DNA of 64,000 nucleotides, from positions 434,001 through 498,000 of the forward strand of contig NW_026251717.1 in NCBI RefSeq assembly GCF_025024155.1. Reading direction: 5' to 3'. Positions 23,847-34,943 of the stretch are shown here, piece by piece. The translations under genes were made by a program, and so were the position numbers. The stretch comes from Gamsiella multidivaricata. Its lineage: Eukaryota > Mortierellomycota > Mortierellomycetes > Mortierellales > Mortierellaceae. Below the pieces are notes generated by a model. The model had not been told where the DNA came from, did not search any database, and was given only the letters and a program-made list of their open reading frames with translations. Every line of letters starts with the position of its first letter. Positions within the stretch are counted from its first letter, which is position 1.

Positions 23847-24914
23847 GGAGGTAGAAGCGAAATAGAGTCAGCGGTTTGAAGCGAGAAGAGAGGGACAGTA
23901 GCTGTAGCCGTGGAAGAGGATTACCAGGCCATGCCTACAGTCCTGTACTGGAAGGCTGTTGGAATGGAAACGAAACGAGTGGGGAAAAAACAAAAAAACT
24001 CGCCGATTCCAGCCAACCAGACAGGATCAATTCCCCACATATCGAACCTTCTCCTTCTCTTCGTTCCTTCACACCTTTTTTCTTTTTTTTTCCTCCTGAA
24101 CCTCATCGCTCATTGTCCACTTGCCACCGCCCGATCCTCTTTCCGTCCTTTTGTACATACCCTTCCATCCACTTCCGCCATTGCACTCACTCACCCGTTG
24201 GGCAAGATTCGCCGCTCATCCTGCCCCTCTCCTCATTAACAAAAGAAAGGAAGGCAACTGCAGTACCATACCAGCCAAGAAAAGCACACAGCACCAAGGA
24301 TCGCAACCAATCCCCGGCGACCTTTCCCCTTCTTTTTTTTTATTTTTTTATTTTTTATTTTTTCCTTTCGTTGAACACTTGCCTGCGGGTGCGCCATGAA
24401 GCAGGCCCGGTTGAGTCGTCTGTAGCTGTGCCCTTCTGTCTCCTTCCTCCCCTCCCTTCCTTTCCTCCTTGTCCTTGTCCTCCCTCTATTCCATTTTTAT
24501 TTCTGTGCGTCGTAACAAAACCATAGGGTCGTGCTACTCTTCGTACCCCTGTTTGTCCTCCGCCCTCTACCCCGCCCTCTACCCCGCATCAGCCCAATCC
24601 CAACCCATCCCACTCCTCCTCCTCGTCTTCTTCTTCTTCTTCTTCACACTCCATTGAACCTCCCATGGATGTCCACACCATGAAGTGTTCTTAGCTTGTC
24701 TCCTTCCCATCGTCCCGTACCTGTTGATTTCCCCCAGGACACGCTCCTATTTATTTATTTTTGCCGCCATTTTTTTCTTTTTTCCTGTTTCAAAAAAAAA
24801 AGGGTTGTTCTGGCTTACATACCATCGCTTCTTATCCACATTGATCCCTTGCTTCGTCGATTTTCTTTTATTGTTGTTACTTCTCTCGTCCTACAATCTT
24901 CTCAATACGATCCA
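22005..24914. other. Intergenic region before the VPS9-domain gene
   Basis: About 2.9 kb. It holds the 3' flank of the dehydrogenase gene, a TGCATGCATGCAATGCATG-type palindromic patch near 22821-22842, T-rich tracts at 23315-23390, 27 A residues at 23816-23842, and a long pyrimidine-rich leader (24040-24900) before the next ATG. No frame in it is supported as a gene. Confidence 0.5.
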
Positions 24915-27900
24915 ATGACTCGCAACGAGCCCCAGGAGCCCCGTAATCGCTCCAATAGCCTGTCCGCCGCATGGTCCTACCTCTGGCGCGGTTCAAAGCA
25001 ACAGCATTCAAATCATCCTCAACAAACACATCCTCAGACCAACGTCCCCAGTCGCTCTGCTAAACCTGTAACCATCAAGGAAGAAGAAAGCGATGACGAC
25101 GAGGACAGAGCCTTGGGTAAGGGGATCACCCGGAAAGTTTTACCCCAACAACGCCGCTCGACTTCCAGTGTGCAATCCAGCCCTGCAGGGAGCTCGACCA
25201 CATCGCCAAGGATCGAACCCTCCAGGACGTCCCTCAATCTACAACGCCAACAACCACAGCAGCAGCAGCAGCAGCAAAAACAGCCATCTGCTCTCGAGAG
25301 GATCGCAATACACAACGGCAACATCAACAGTGCCCTAGCCTCCACCATGCACCATTCCATGTCTTTGCCGCCTCTAAGCCGAGTCGGCGACATGAAGGAC
25401 GCGATCTTCCACGAAAGCGCTTTGGCGCCTCTTGCAGAAGAAAATCAGCATCATTACCATCCTCAATTGCAACAGCAGGACCGGCAGCGCCCTCGGCATG
25501 GGCGTCAATTGAGTGTCCCAGAGGTTTACAAACACAAAGGAACAACCACCCCTGGGACAGAGACGGCGACAACACAGCCCGACAGGCTGCACAAGATGTT
25601 TTCGCCCAAGGACGGATGTGGAAACGAATCTGCTGACTCTACGGCGCACTCGACAGCAACGACGGGCGCACATCGATCCTCATCTCCTGCATCGTGCTGC
25701 TCTGTCTCGTCCGCGTCATGTCCCTCACCTCCTTCAGGTACGAAAAAACAAGCCCTTTTCAGGCACCACAAAAAAAACAATTATACACAAACGGGCCAAA
25801 CATCCATGCACTCCGCACCATGTTTGTTATCATGCAATCCTTCTCTTCCCCCTCTTCTCCTCTGTCGTTTTGTTTGTTTCTCTTCAATGCAGGCTGTCTT
25901 TGTCATACACGCATGCACGCACAAAGTACACAAAACACGTTATCCATGCAGCCTGTTATATGTCAATTCACTTGTTCTCACCATCTCTGCCCTTACAAAA
26001 CACACGCATATAAATCTCGCATCCGGATATCTGTCCATAAAGGAGGAAGGGGGGAGGAAAAAAAAAAAGGTTGAGAGCACCTCCTACTCCTTGTTTCTCG
26101 CATTAAATCCATTGCCATTGGCAACAGCGTGTGGGCACCCTAAACCCCACTCTTGCCGTCAGTAATTTTTAAGATCCCAGCCTACTCTAAAAAAGTAACG
26201 GGTGACATATCTCCGATCGTCCATCCGTATGACACGGCGAGAACACATTTACATCCCATTCGCAAACATGTTCTACAAACAATAGCATACGAAACACTCG
26301 CACGCTGACGCACAGTTTTACGCTAACGATTGGACAGATGAACAGATATTGAAAGATAGACTTCTAACTTTTTTTTTTTTTTTTTTTTTTTGTACTCTGT
26401 TTGGCATCTACTCTTCGATGGTCCTGGGCTATGTATACTTTCTTTATTGCTCCTTCCCATGTGGCAGACAAGGAGAGTAATATACCCGGCCCGTCTGCAC
26501 GATCGACTGCTGCCTTCAGGCCAAGCAGGGGCCTTTCTTCATCTTCATCCTCACCCTCGCCTCCGTCGGTCATTGGACTGGGTCTTATCGGCGTTCATGG
26601 CTCGCAAGAGTCCTCGGACCTGCTTTCGCAGTTCGTCACACCTACATCGGGCCCGTCCTACTTCGACATCACCCCATCCACGACTCACACGAATCTATCG
26701 CCTCCGCTTTCTATGAAATCATCAGCCTTCGTGACCAAGACACCAGGACGTCGCGCGAAGCGAATATCTGGCAACAGTATTTCATCGACTATCACCAATG
26801 GCGGCATGTCATCTTCGCGGCGGATCTCCTGCACAGACACGGCCAGTCAAAATTCGGCATCCTACATCGATGAACGCGATGTCGAAGTCGACGAGAACTC
26901 TTTTTACATTCATCTCCAAAAGATGCAGGAGCGATACCAAGCGCAACAAGAGCCAGGTTGGCTCCGAACCCAACACGCCCTTCTTCAGGCCAAACACAGG
27001 ATACCGGGATCGGGATCCCCACAGTCCGAACACAAGAGTGTATTTGGGGGTCGAAAATCGGGTCTCCTGAATGGGCCACAGCCGTTCTTGTCCCGCATCC
27101 ATTCCAACAACAGCAGCCCCAACAATAGTGACTACAGCTCCTCGCCTTCGTTCCATCTGGGCTTTCAGCATAACCGCCAGGGAGCTTCCGGGTTGGGCTC
27201 TACGCACCGCCACCAATCCGTTCAGCCCTATAATTGTCTCCAACCTGGCAATATCATCTGCGTGCCCAGGGAGCGAAGCCTGGGCGGTTTGGTCTTTCAC
27301 AAGTCCTTTGTCGGTAGGTTATTCCGTGCTTTGGGAATACTTTTGATTTGCGATTGGAGACGTTTTAATTTGATCCGCACCTTTACAAAAAAAATATATG
27401 GGCATCAAACAATTAATATTCAATTTTTTTTTGATTTATTGCGACACTAGAAACACACATTTTGACGCCTTCGCCGTATTACCGTGGACAGTACCTTACA
27501 TTGGACCATAAGGTTGTGGAAATCGACAAGGATTATGTCCGGGAAATATCAGGTAGGGTTGCTGATAGGTGCTTTCTTGGAATGAGAGGGGTTCATTTGA
27601 TCAACTAGCGCATTAACGTACACCGATCCTTTACCCCCCCCCCCTATACTATCGTTTATTTATTTTTTGTCTAATTAGGATTTGCTCACCCTCGTTCGGT
27701 GCAGATTTTGGCAGAGGAGATGGTGTACAATGGGTCGTCCAAGAAGCCCCTCCGCGTATTGGTTCTTGAGCGACCTTTAGAAGGGGACGGGATTGTCCCT
27801 ACAAGGCCCTATGATGGTCTTGTGATGCCTAGTTTGCGCCAATTTTCAAGGTATGAAAAGGAAAGCATTTTTTAATTTGAAACCGGGACTTCCTTATATT

Positions 27901-30900
27901 GCTCACGCTAACAAAATTCGCCCTTTTTTTTTTTTTAATCTAGTGATTTGGCATTCTTGGAGTCCCTTCCAGAGCTTAGTCGGGCACTGTGCGATTTCAA
28001 CAATCTCTGCCAGGAATTTGAGAACACCTATGTCTACATTCGCGGATTTGCAGCCTACACCCTTGAAAAGCTGCGACTCATTTACGGGAAAGCCCACCGC
28101 GACTGCGTCGGGGACTCTGTCAAACTGCAAAAAATGCTTAACCGAGGCACCCAAGCGGAGCAGGACAGCTTTGCAGAGTTGATGGAGAAGTAAGCAGATT
28201 ATTTTTCTGGCGATCTTTCAAGACGTCTGATAATTGTTCAAGGCACCTCGTCTTCATGAATATATGTCAGGGCTAATTCCACCCTTTGTTCCCCATTTCT
28301 TCCCCCTTATAGCATCGTGCTGGGAAAGCTGTATCAGAAGCTATTTATCCACTCACTTGTGCCTTGTTACTCGCAACGGGATGTCGAAATTGACGCCATC
28401 ATTGCAAAATACCATCGTCACCTCTTCTCTATTGGGGCTCATCGAGGTATCGACGGCGGGGCGTGCTTGGCCGCAACGGATGGACCAATGCTACAAGAGA
28501 CCCTGAAGAAGCTAGGACTTTCGGAAAAGTGGCGAAACATGCGTGTTGATCACGCATTGGACGGAGCAGCTGGTCTGTTCCGTGCCTGGGACCAGGATTG
28601 TCAATTTGACGCGTCCAGACCTTTTTCTTCGTCAAGACAGCAAGGTTTTGGGGCGAACCTGCTCCAGGAAACTGAGCAGGAGAGAAAGAGGCGGCAGCTG
28701 AGAGAATCTTTGCGCATTTTCGTCCAGGATGAGAAGTACAGGGCCGAGCAGCGACAAGTCAACCATGCGATTGGGTCCCGTGAGAATGAAAATGAGATTG
28801 AGGACGAAGAGGAGGATTCTGCAGCGAACGCCGTATGGAATACACCCCTGGAGAAAGCACACTGCATCAAGCTGGTCATGGACATGATCGCTACTGTTGC
28901 AGAGGACCATCTTATGAATGGACAGGGGTTCGGATTTGTGCAGAGGAAGCGCTCAGGTAGTTGCCTGCTTATCAGGCACATTCATGGTCTGCTATCGTTC
29001 AGAATACTTGACTTGAGTTTTAACCACCCTTTTTCTGTCTTATGTTTCTGTCGTTTCTTTAGAGGTTTCTGTTACTACGGATGATTTTATACCCCTGCTT
29101 GCACTTGTTATCATCCAGGCAAGGATGATGCGTCTGGGCAGCAACATATTTTACATCCAGAGATTCCGCATCAACACCCCTAAGTCGGATCTGAAGTAAG
29201 GGTCTTGAGCAACGCGCTGATGCAATGCTCCTATCCTTCCAGAACTTCCTAACTAACAAACGATGTGCTCCTTCTCGGTTAGCTTTGCCCTGGTGACGTT
29301 TGAAGCGTCTATTGAGTTCCTCAAGACAGACCCACTAGGTCTCCTAGGTGCGGAGCAACCTTCGTCCGCCAGCCAGCATTCGGTATCGCGAAATTCGTTC
29401 CAGGGTTCCCAGTCCCGTCTTGAGACCGAGCAGAGAAGTCCAGCGGAAGAGATCCAGGTCCTTCCCTGGGGAACACCCTCTCACACGGGTTGGGGATTCT
29501 CGCCTCCAAAGGCCTCGTCTGAAATCCCGTCGTTCGATTTGCTGACGTCCAACTCTGAAAAGAATACTTCAATGGCAACCCTTGCGGAGTCATCGCCGAT
29601 GCGCCCACCTCTAAGTGGTCGTCTAAGCAGCGACTATTCGCTACAGTATCAGCAACGTCATGCAAGATCGATCTCCATGAATTTTGATGACCGCTATCGC
29701 AGAATGGTCCAGGGAGAAGATGCAGGGAGTCTGTCGAGCAACAACAGCAGCTGGTCGAAAAGCCCAATGCTCAGTCCCCGATTCACTTCAGGAGCAAACT
29801 CACCCCTTGGAGCAAACCCCCTCAGCTACGGCGTGTTTCCAAGTTCTTCAGAAACTGGCCCTGGCTTGCTGAGTCGTCGACCAACACATCAGCTGCAACA
29901 AATATCTCAGCGACACTCGCTCTCGGGTGGTCAGTTACCCATATGTACTCAGGCTCAACAGAATGGTCATCTTCACCGAATCTCATTTGAGCAAGGACGC
30001 GAGACCATGAGTCGATCGACAATCTTGCCTCTTCAATCTCCTAATATGACACCTCAGCTCGTGGTCAAGCCCCAGATCATGTTGCCACCACCAAAGACAC
30101 CTCCAATGAGCGGACAAAACACTTCGGGACGAGCGCGACCAATTTCCATGGTTATGGTGGGAGCCCTTGCATCTTCGGCATACTCAAGCTCATATGGCGG
30201 ACCCGGTACCAGCATGCCTCGCAAGTCTTTCTCCTCCAACCATTCTAGTCCGGCCACCAGCCCTCGACTGGGCCCCGGTTTGGGAAGTAGACCTGGTTCA
30301 CGTTCCAACAGCCTTTTATCAGGCCCGTTCCCGATGCTGCGTGCCAACTCTATGAGCACGGTCCTCACGGCCAGTGAGTTGTCGCACGGGTCACGGATGT
30401 CTGACAAATCCAGTGACCAGGCCGAGCTTATGTCCCCAATGTCTCCGATGTCGCCGTGGTTGTCCAACGATCAGGTTTTGCAATCGCCTTCAATCCCTTC
30501 CTCACCTACACAAATGGGTGGGTCGCTGGCGCTGCCTGAACTGCTGTTTTCACTACAGCAACAGGAGCAGAAACAGCAGCAACAGCAGCAGCAACAGCAG
30601 CAGCAGTCTAAGACGCCACAGACTACCAAGTCAGGGTGTAGCCGGTCGGAAGGAACCGCACCAGGTCGTATTCGCACATCATCCTCTTCCACGATGTCAT
30701 CTATCTCGACCCCTACGACCCCTTCCACCTTCTCTTCCGCAAGTGCGAGTACGTTACTGGATTCATTGAATGCGAACGCACAGCTGGCAAGCCCTCCTAC
30801 CACGTCAGGCCCTTCTTTTGTGAACAGCAAGGGTGCTCATCCACTAGAGACTGCTCCCGCTTCATCCTCCTCCTCCATTGCTCCTTCCAGCAGTACAACA

Positions 30901-31926
30901 GGCAGCGTGCGTTCTCAGAGGTCAAGCAACAGCAGGCACAACTCGTTGCGATTGTCTCTACCAAGACTGTCGCTCTCACCTTCAGCACCATCTACTGCGT
31001 TTTGCAAAACCACAGTGACCGCAGCGGCTACCCACGCCACGACGAGCGTGGATGACCTGGAACCGGCCTCGACAGTTCTGGAAACAGATCAGTATGAAAT
31101 AGCAACACCGACAGTGACGGTGGCGACCCCTACCGCAGAACTGCAGCCAAACGGCTGCGTTAATGAAGGACTGGAGACGGAATCGTCTGTGACGCCAAGA
31201 GAGACCACGGGAGCGCATCAGAAGGTGGACAGCGGCAAGTATATCAGTCACCATGGAGAGGATAACAGCCATAGCATGGATAGCACAGCCAGCACTGGCA
31301 TAAGTACCATCAGCAGTGGCGGACCCAAGGCCTATCACAAGACCAATCATAGCATGGGCAACGGCGGCAATAACGGCGCTATCATGGAGCACTTCAGTCA
31401 TGGTACTGCTCTGGATTTCGAGCAGCGTTTCCGTGATGAGTTCTGTCTCGATCTACAGCAACAGCAACCAATCCCGGATGGCCGACGCGGGAGTGCAACG
31501 AGCTTGAGAGGCGCCAGACCGGTGAGCGGCTTCCAGCCCGAGAAGGTGATCTTGCTCTGGAACCAGACCCCAGCGGGTAGTGCTGTTGTTGAAAACAATG
31601 GGAACAACCACGGAGCTGGTGGTGCTACGACTGGAGGACAGCGCGTCAAGGGTAGTCTTGGCACCAACAACAGCCGGTTGACGGTGTCGAATGGCGACTT
31701 GCCGTCATCGTCGTCTGCATCGTTGTACTCTCATTCGCATTCGTCGCGTCCGTATACGCCGCGTCTGGGACATGATATACCGGCGGCAGGGTCGTTTGTG
31801 ATGACGGAGGATCCCCAGCAGCGGACACGCGAGATGATGGGGGACTTTTTGAGCGAGCTGGCTAAAGTCGAGGACGGTGATGTGCTTGTAGGCAACGGAC
31901 GCCATGGGGTGATGATTCGCCAGTAG
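24915..31926 (+). CDS. Large VPS9-domain protein, probable Rab5-type guanine nucleotide exchange factor
   Basis: Likely activates an endosomal Rab GTPase. Eight exons join in frame: 24915-25737, 26468-27313, 27451-27552, 27679-27850, 27944-28189, 28313-28956, 29063-29195 and 29283-31926, giving 1,869 residues. Residues 1 to about 560 are low complexity (Gln, Ser, Pro), with the NGSSKKPLRVLVLERP region near 620. A helical segment begins near residue 730 (VLGKLYQKLFIHSLVP), and the VPS9 core near 900-1010 includes TTDDFIPLLALVIIQAR, GSNIFYIQRFR and ALVTFEASIEFL. The Asp and Tyr of those motifs match the catalytic pair of the Rabex/Vps9 family. About 850 Ser-, Gln- and Asn-rich residues follow, with a Q tract and several SPMSP repeats. 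The 730-base first intron is the longest in any intact gene here and includes 23 T residues. Confidence 0.88.
26369..26391 (+). repeat. Run of 23 T residues near the end of the first VPS9-gene intron
   Basis: Ends about 75 bases before the intron acceptor at 26467, so it may act as an extended polypyrimidine tract. Confidence 0.8.
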
Positions 31927-32393
31927 TGGTGCAGGAAACGGTGCCATCTTGGTGTATCAACATTGTACATAGACGACTGAATTTTTTTTCAGTCTCATTA
32001 AAATCAAAGATAAGGATGTTTTGGCAAGTATATTCAGACTATATGCAATCTGTGCAAGATATTGTACTATAATAGCTATCAGGCAAAACATAACTGGAGA
32101 CCATTGCATTGTGGGTCTCCCTCGGAAATCATGGTCAAAAGGAGTTCGTCTATTTGCTAATTTTTTTCGCAGAGCATTTTCTTCCATAAATACCCCTGAG
32201 GAGGAAGACACGAACACCACCTTTGTTTTTCCCTCCACTTTCTTTTTTTGTCAGGAACAGCTTGTTTCCTCCCTTACTTCATCATTTACTCACCCCTCTT
32301 TCTACTTTCTCACTCCCCACATCCCTCTCGTTTCCTCAACCACAACAGTCCCTTCCCAGTTTATCACACAATAGGCATTCGTCCTAGAACACC
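31927..32393. other. Short intergenic stretch between the VPS9 gene and the first membrane-protein gene
   Basis: 3' flank of the upstream gene and a pyrimidine-rich leader (32215-32340) ahead of the next ATG. Nothing else is seen. Confidence 0.5.
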
Positions 32394-33440
32394 ATGTCCA
32401 AAGATACCACCTACACACGTATTGCTTCTAAAACGTGCGAAGAAGCAGAATCCCTTGGGCCTCAAGGCTATCTATATAACCATCGTGATCTTGCCACACG
32501 GTCGAAGCAACTCTTTCACTTGACGGCGTACTCGGTCACAGGCGCTGCGCTCATGGGGTCGTCCATTGGACTGGTTGTCTACCAAAGGCGACAGCTCTCG
32601 ATCCTCAATAGCACCGCAGGCCCGATAGCATCTTCACCATCAAGTCCATCACCCGTAACAACAACAACGCTGCTCCAACAGCTCTATACCTTTGTACTAT
32701 CGACCTGGCTCCCATTCTTAATATGGTGGCTCGCCCTCATGACGACCTCGATCTTCATTCGGTCCCGGAAAGTAGTGCCCAGTGTGCTTTCCGCACGGAC
32801 GGCAATCTTGACAAGCCAAGCAGCGTTTGTGGTCTTCTGGGTGATCCTCGCGGCTGTGCAGGAGGTCGAGGAGAAGCTGGTTTCGAAAGCATGGGAGCAA
32901 CAGGAGACGGAGAGTTATGGAGCGCAGGACAGGACGATGCAATATGACGGCATGGCGCAGGAGCGGGCTCTCTTGATCTCAGAAACAAGCGTAAGCAAAA
33001 GTATGCAAGCGGTGTGTGTGCTATGGTACTTAGCCGTGGCAGTCTTAGGAATTGCGACGGGGTTATTGACGACGAGTAGCTCGATCCTTGAAGAGCAATT
33101 GGAGAGCGAGTATCAGGAGCTGGTGCAGTGGGAGGACAGTCGGTGCTCTACAGAGAAGGCGGAGGAGGATTCTACGAAGGGGGGACAGGGCATGTCAAGA
33201 TCACAGCGAAGCCATGGCCGAGGAGCGGTGGCGAGATGGTACACGCTGAGGCAGCAGATGGCATTGATGCTGTTGCTGCTGGTGCTGCTTATAACACAGG
33301 TGCAGTTCTTTCGGTGGATTATCTCACAGGGCAAGGACGAAGGGGCAGCGGCCGGAGGCATATCATCACCGCTAGCAGCCATAGGAATTGTTTCTGGGGT
33401 GACGATGATGCGCCTTGGGGCGAAGTTGATTCCTCGGTAA
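32394..33440 (+). CDS. Uncharacterised six-span membrane protein, 348 residues, intronless
   Basis: Not recognised as a known family. Hydrophobic segments fall near residues 41-61, 92-115, 134-155, 205-228, 290-310 and 325-342, so six spans are likely. Span 2 contains LPFLIWWLALMTTSIFI and span 5 is a leucine-rich block (MALMLLLLVLLITQ). The loops are acidic and polar, and the protein ends shortly after the last span with KLIPR. No signal peptide or catalytic motif is visible. The next gene downstream has the same number and spacing of spans and also lacks introns, so the two may be diverged duplicates. The start is the first ATG, after a pyrimidine-rich leader. Confidence 0.75.
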   Translation: MSKDTTYTRIASKTCEEAESLGPQGYLYNHRDLATRSKQLFHLTAYSVTGAALMGSSIGLVVYQRRQLSILNSTAGPIASSPSSPSPVTTTTLLQQLYTFVLSTWLPFLIWWLALMTTSIFIRSRKVVPSVLSARTAILTSQAAFVVFWVILAAVQEVEEKLVSKAWEQQETESYGAQDRTMQYDGMAQERALLISETSVSKSMQAVCVLWYLAVAVLGIATGLLTTSSSILEEQLESEYQELVQWEDSRCSTEKAEEDSTKGGQGMSRSQRSHGRGAVARWYTLRQQMALMLLLLVLLITQVQFFRWIISQGKDEGAAAGGISSPLAAIGIVSGVTMMRLGAKLIPR

Positions 33441-34943
33441 GATTCCTCGGTAATTTTTCTCCTCGGCTTAGCTTGGAGGGCGAGAAACGTTTTCCGCCCA
33501 TCTTTTCGCGTGTAGATAGCCTAAATATGTATATTCCTAACAAACAAAAAACTTTCGCTGTGTCATGCGTAATCCCTTGTGTCCTGTGCTATTTGTGTAC
33601 AGTACTTGTCAGGAGATTTCCTTAGTCCGCCTTAGAATCTGAGATCTGTTTTTTCGTGTATAGTGCAGGATTCCGCATTTTTTTTTTTTTTTTTTTTAAT
33701 GTGAATGGTGCCCAGCAGCAGTGGCAGACCCGTCATTAGAGTTATTAAAGGCCGCATGCGTTGCGCGCACATAGTTTCTGACGCCTATTTTTAATGGCGT
33801 GCACGCACCTCCCTCCTTCCATGAGGTTTAAAAGACCGCGATTGCCCTAGGATAGGGAAGACAGAAGGGGCAGTGCAAAGTATAAAAAGGCGGTGTATAT
33901 GACAAAAACATTCACTCCATTGCAATTGTTTCTCATCTGAGCACGTTGCGGAAGTGGAAACGATGGAAAGAGACCGAGGCCAGTTTTTTTTCCCTTTGGG
34001 GGGAGATGGAAGGACGAAACATGCTTGCGCTTTCAACATGGATGATTATGCGGTTTAGATTTCTCCCTACGACACGATTGGGCTATGGATGCATGGACCA
34101 ATTTCAGTTACTCGAAGATTGTGTATTACAAAATGGATAAATCTCTCTCTCTCCAATGCTTCTTTCGACGATACGCTGTATTATTTTCTGCGCAATGGTT
34201 TAGAAGTCAAGAGAGACATTGAGTGTACTCAGATAAACGGGCTACTTTATGGACAAGGTGCGGCCTTAGTACTAGCCTAGTCGCTGTAGCACCATTGAGA
34301 AACGTGTGATGACGATCCTTGAATAACATCATTGCGGGCTGGGTGAGCGAGGTTGTGCTGCAGGGCAAGACAGGAGGTCTCTTGTGCGCATGCGGTTGCT
34401 CCTTTTCTACACAGGAAGACTGCAGTCGACTGCAATTGGTGGGGACCCAAAAAGGGAACAGAGCCCTCTCGCTGCTTTCATTTTTTATGTGTTGAAGAAC
34501 CTTTCACCTCCCTTTGCTCTTCCTCTTCCTCTTCCACTTCCTCCCCTCGTCGCCACCCCCTCCTCAGCTCCACTCTTTCCGCATTGTGGCCTCTTTGGTA
34601 GCATCTTTCTGTACTCCCTATCATACACCAACCATCCTTGCTGCGATTTTTTTTATTTTTTTTTGAACACTTTTAATCCTCGATTTCCCGGTAATCGCCA
34701 CATTTCTGTTCGCTCAAAAGTGCACACTTGAACACACACTCGCTGCCATCAATAGCTACAGCAACTACAGCAGGATAGCGTGCTACTATCAAAGCATCCG
34801 TTGACGATATACAACTAGCCTATATACGCCCTTTTTTTTCTGTCTGGTTGTTTTCTCCTTCGTTCGTTCAACACTGCCTTTTTTTTCCTTCTCGGTCTCG
34901 CCCTCCCCACCGGATCTTTTTTTATTATACCTCCGCAAAAAAT
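33441..34943. other. Intergenic region between the two six-span membrane-protein genes
   Basis: About 1.5 kb. It contains 20 T residues at 33678-33697, a TATAAAAAGG box near 33881 with no clear gene behind it, and a CT-rich leader from 34500 to the next ATG. The only frames are under 120 codons and featureless. Confidence 0.5.

Noticed and set aside
34848..34943. Upstream in-frame ATG for the second membrane protein
   Set aside because: The extra 32 residues come from a pyrimidine-rich leader; the downstream ATG follows an A-rich context and starts the composition typical of the protein.
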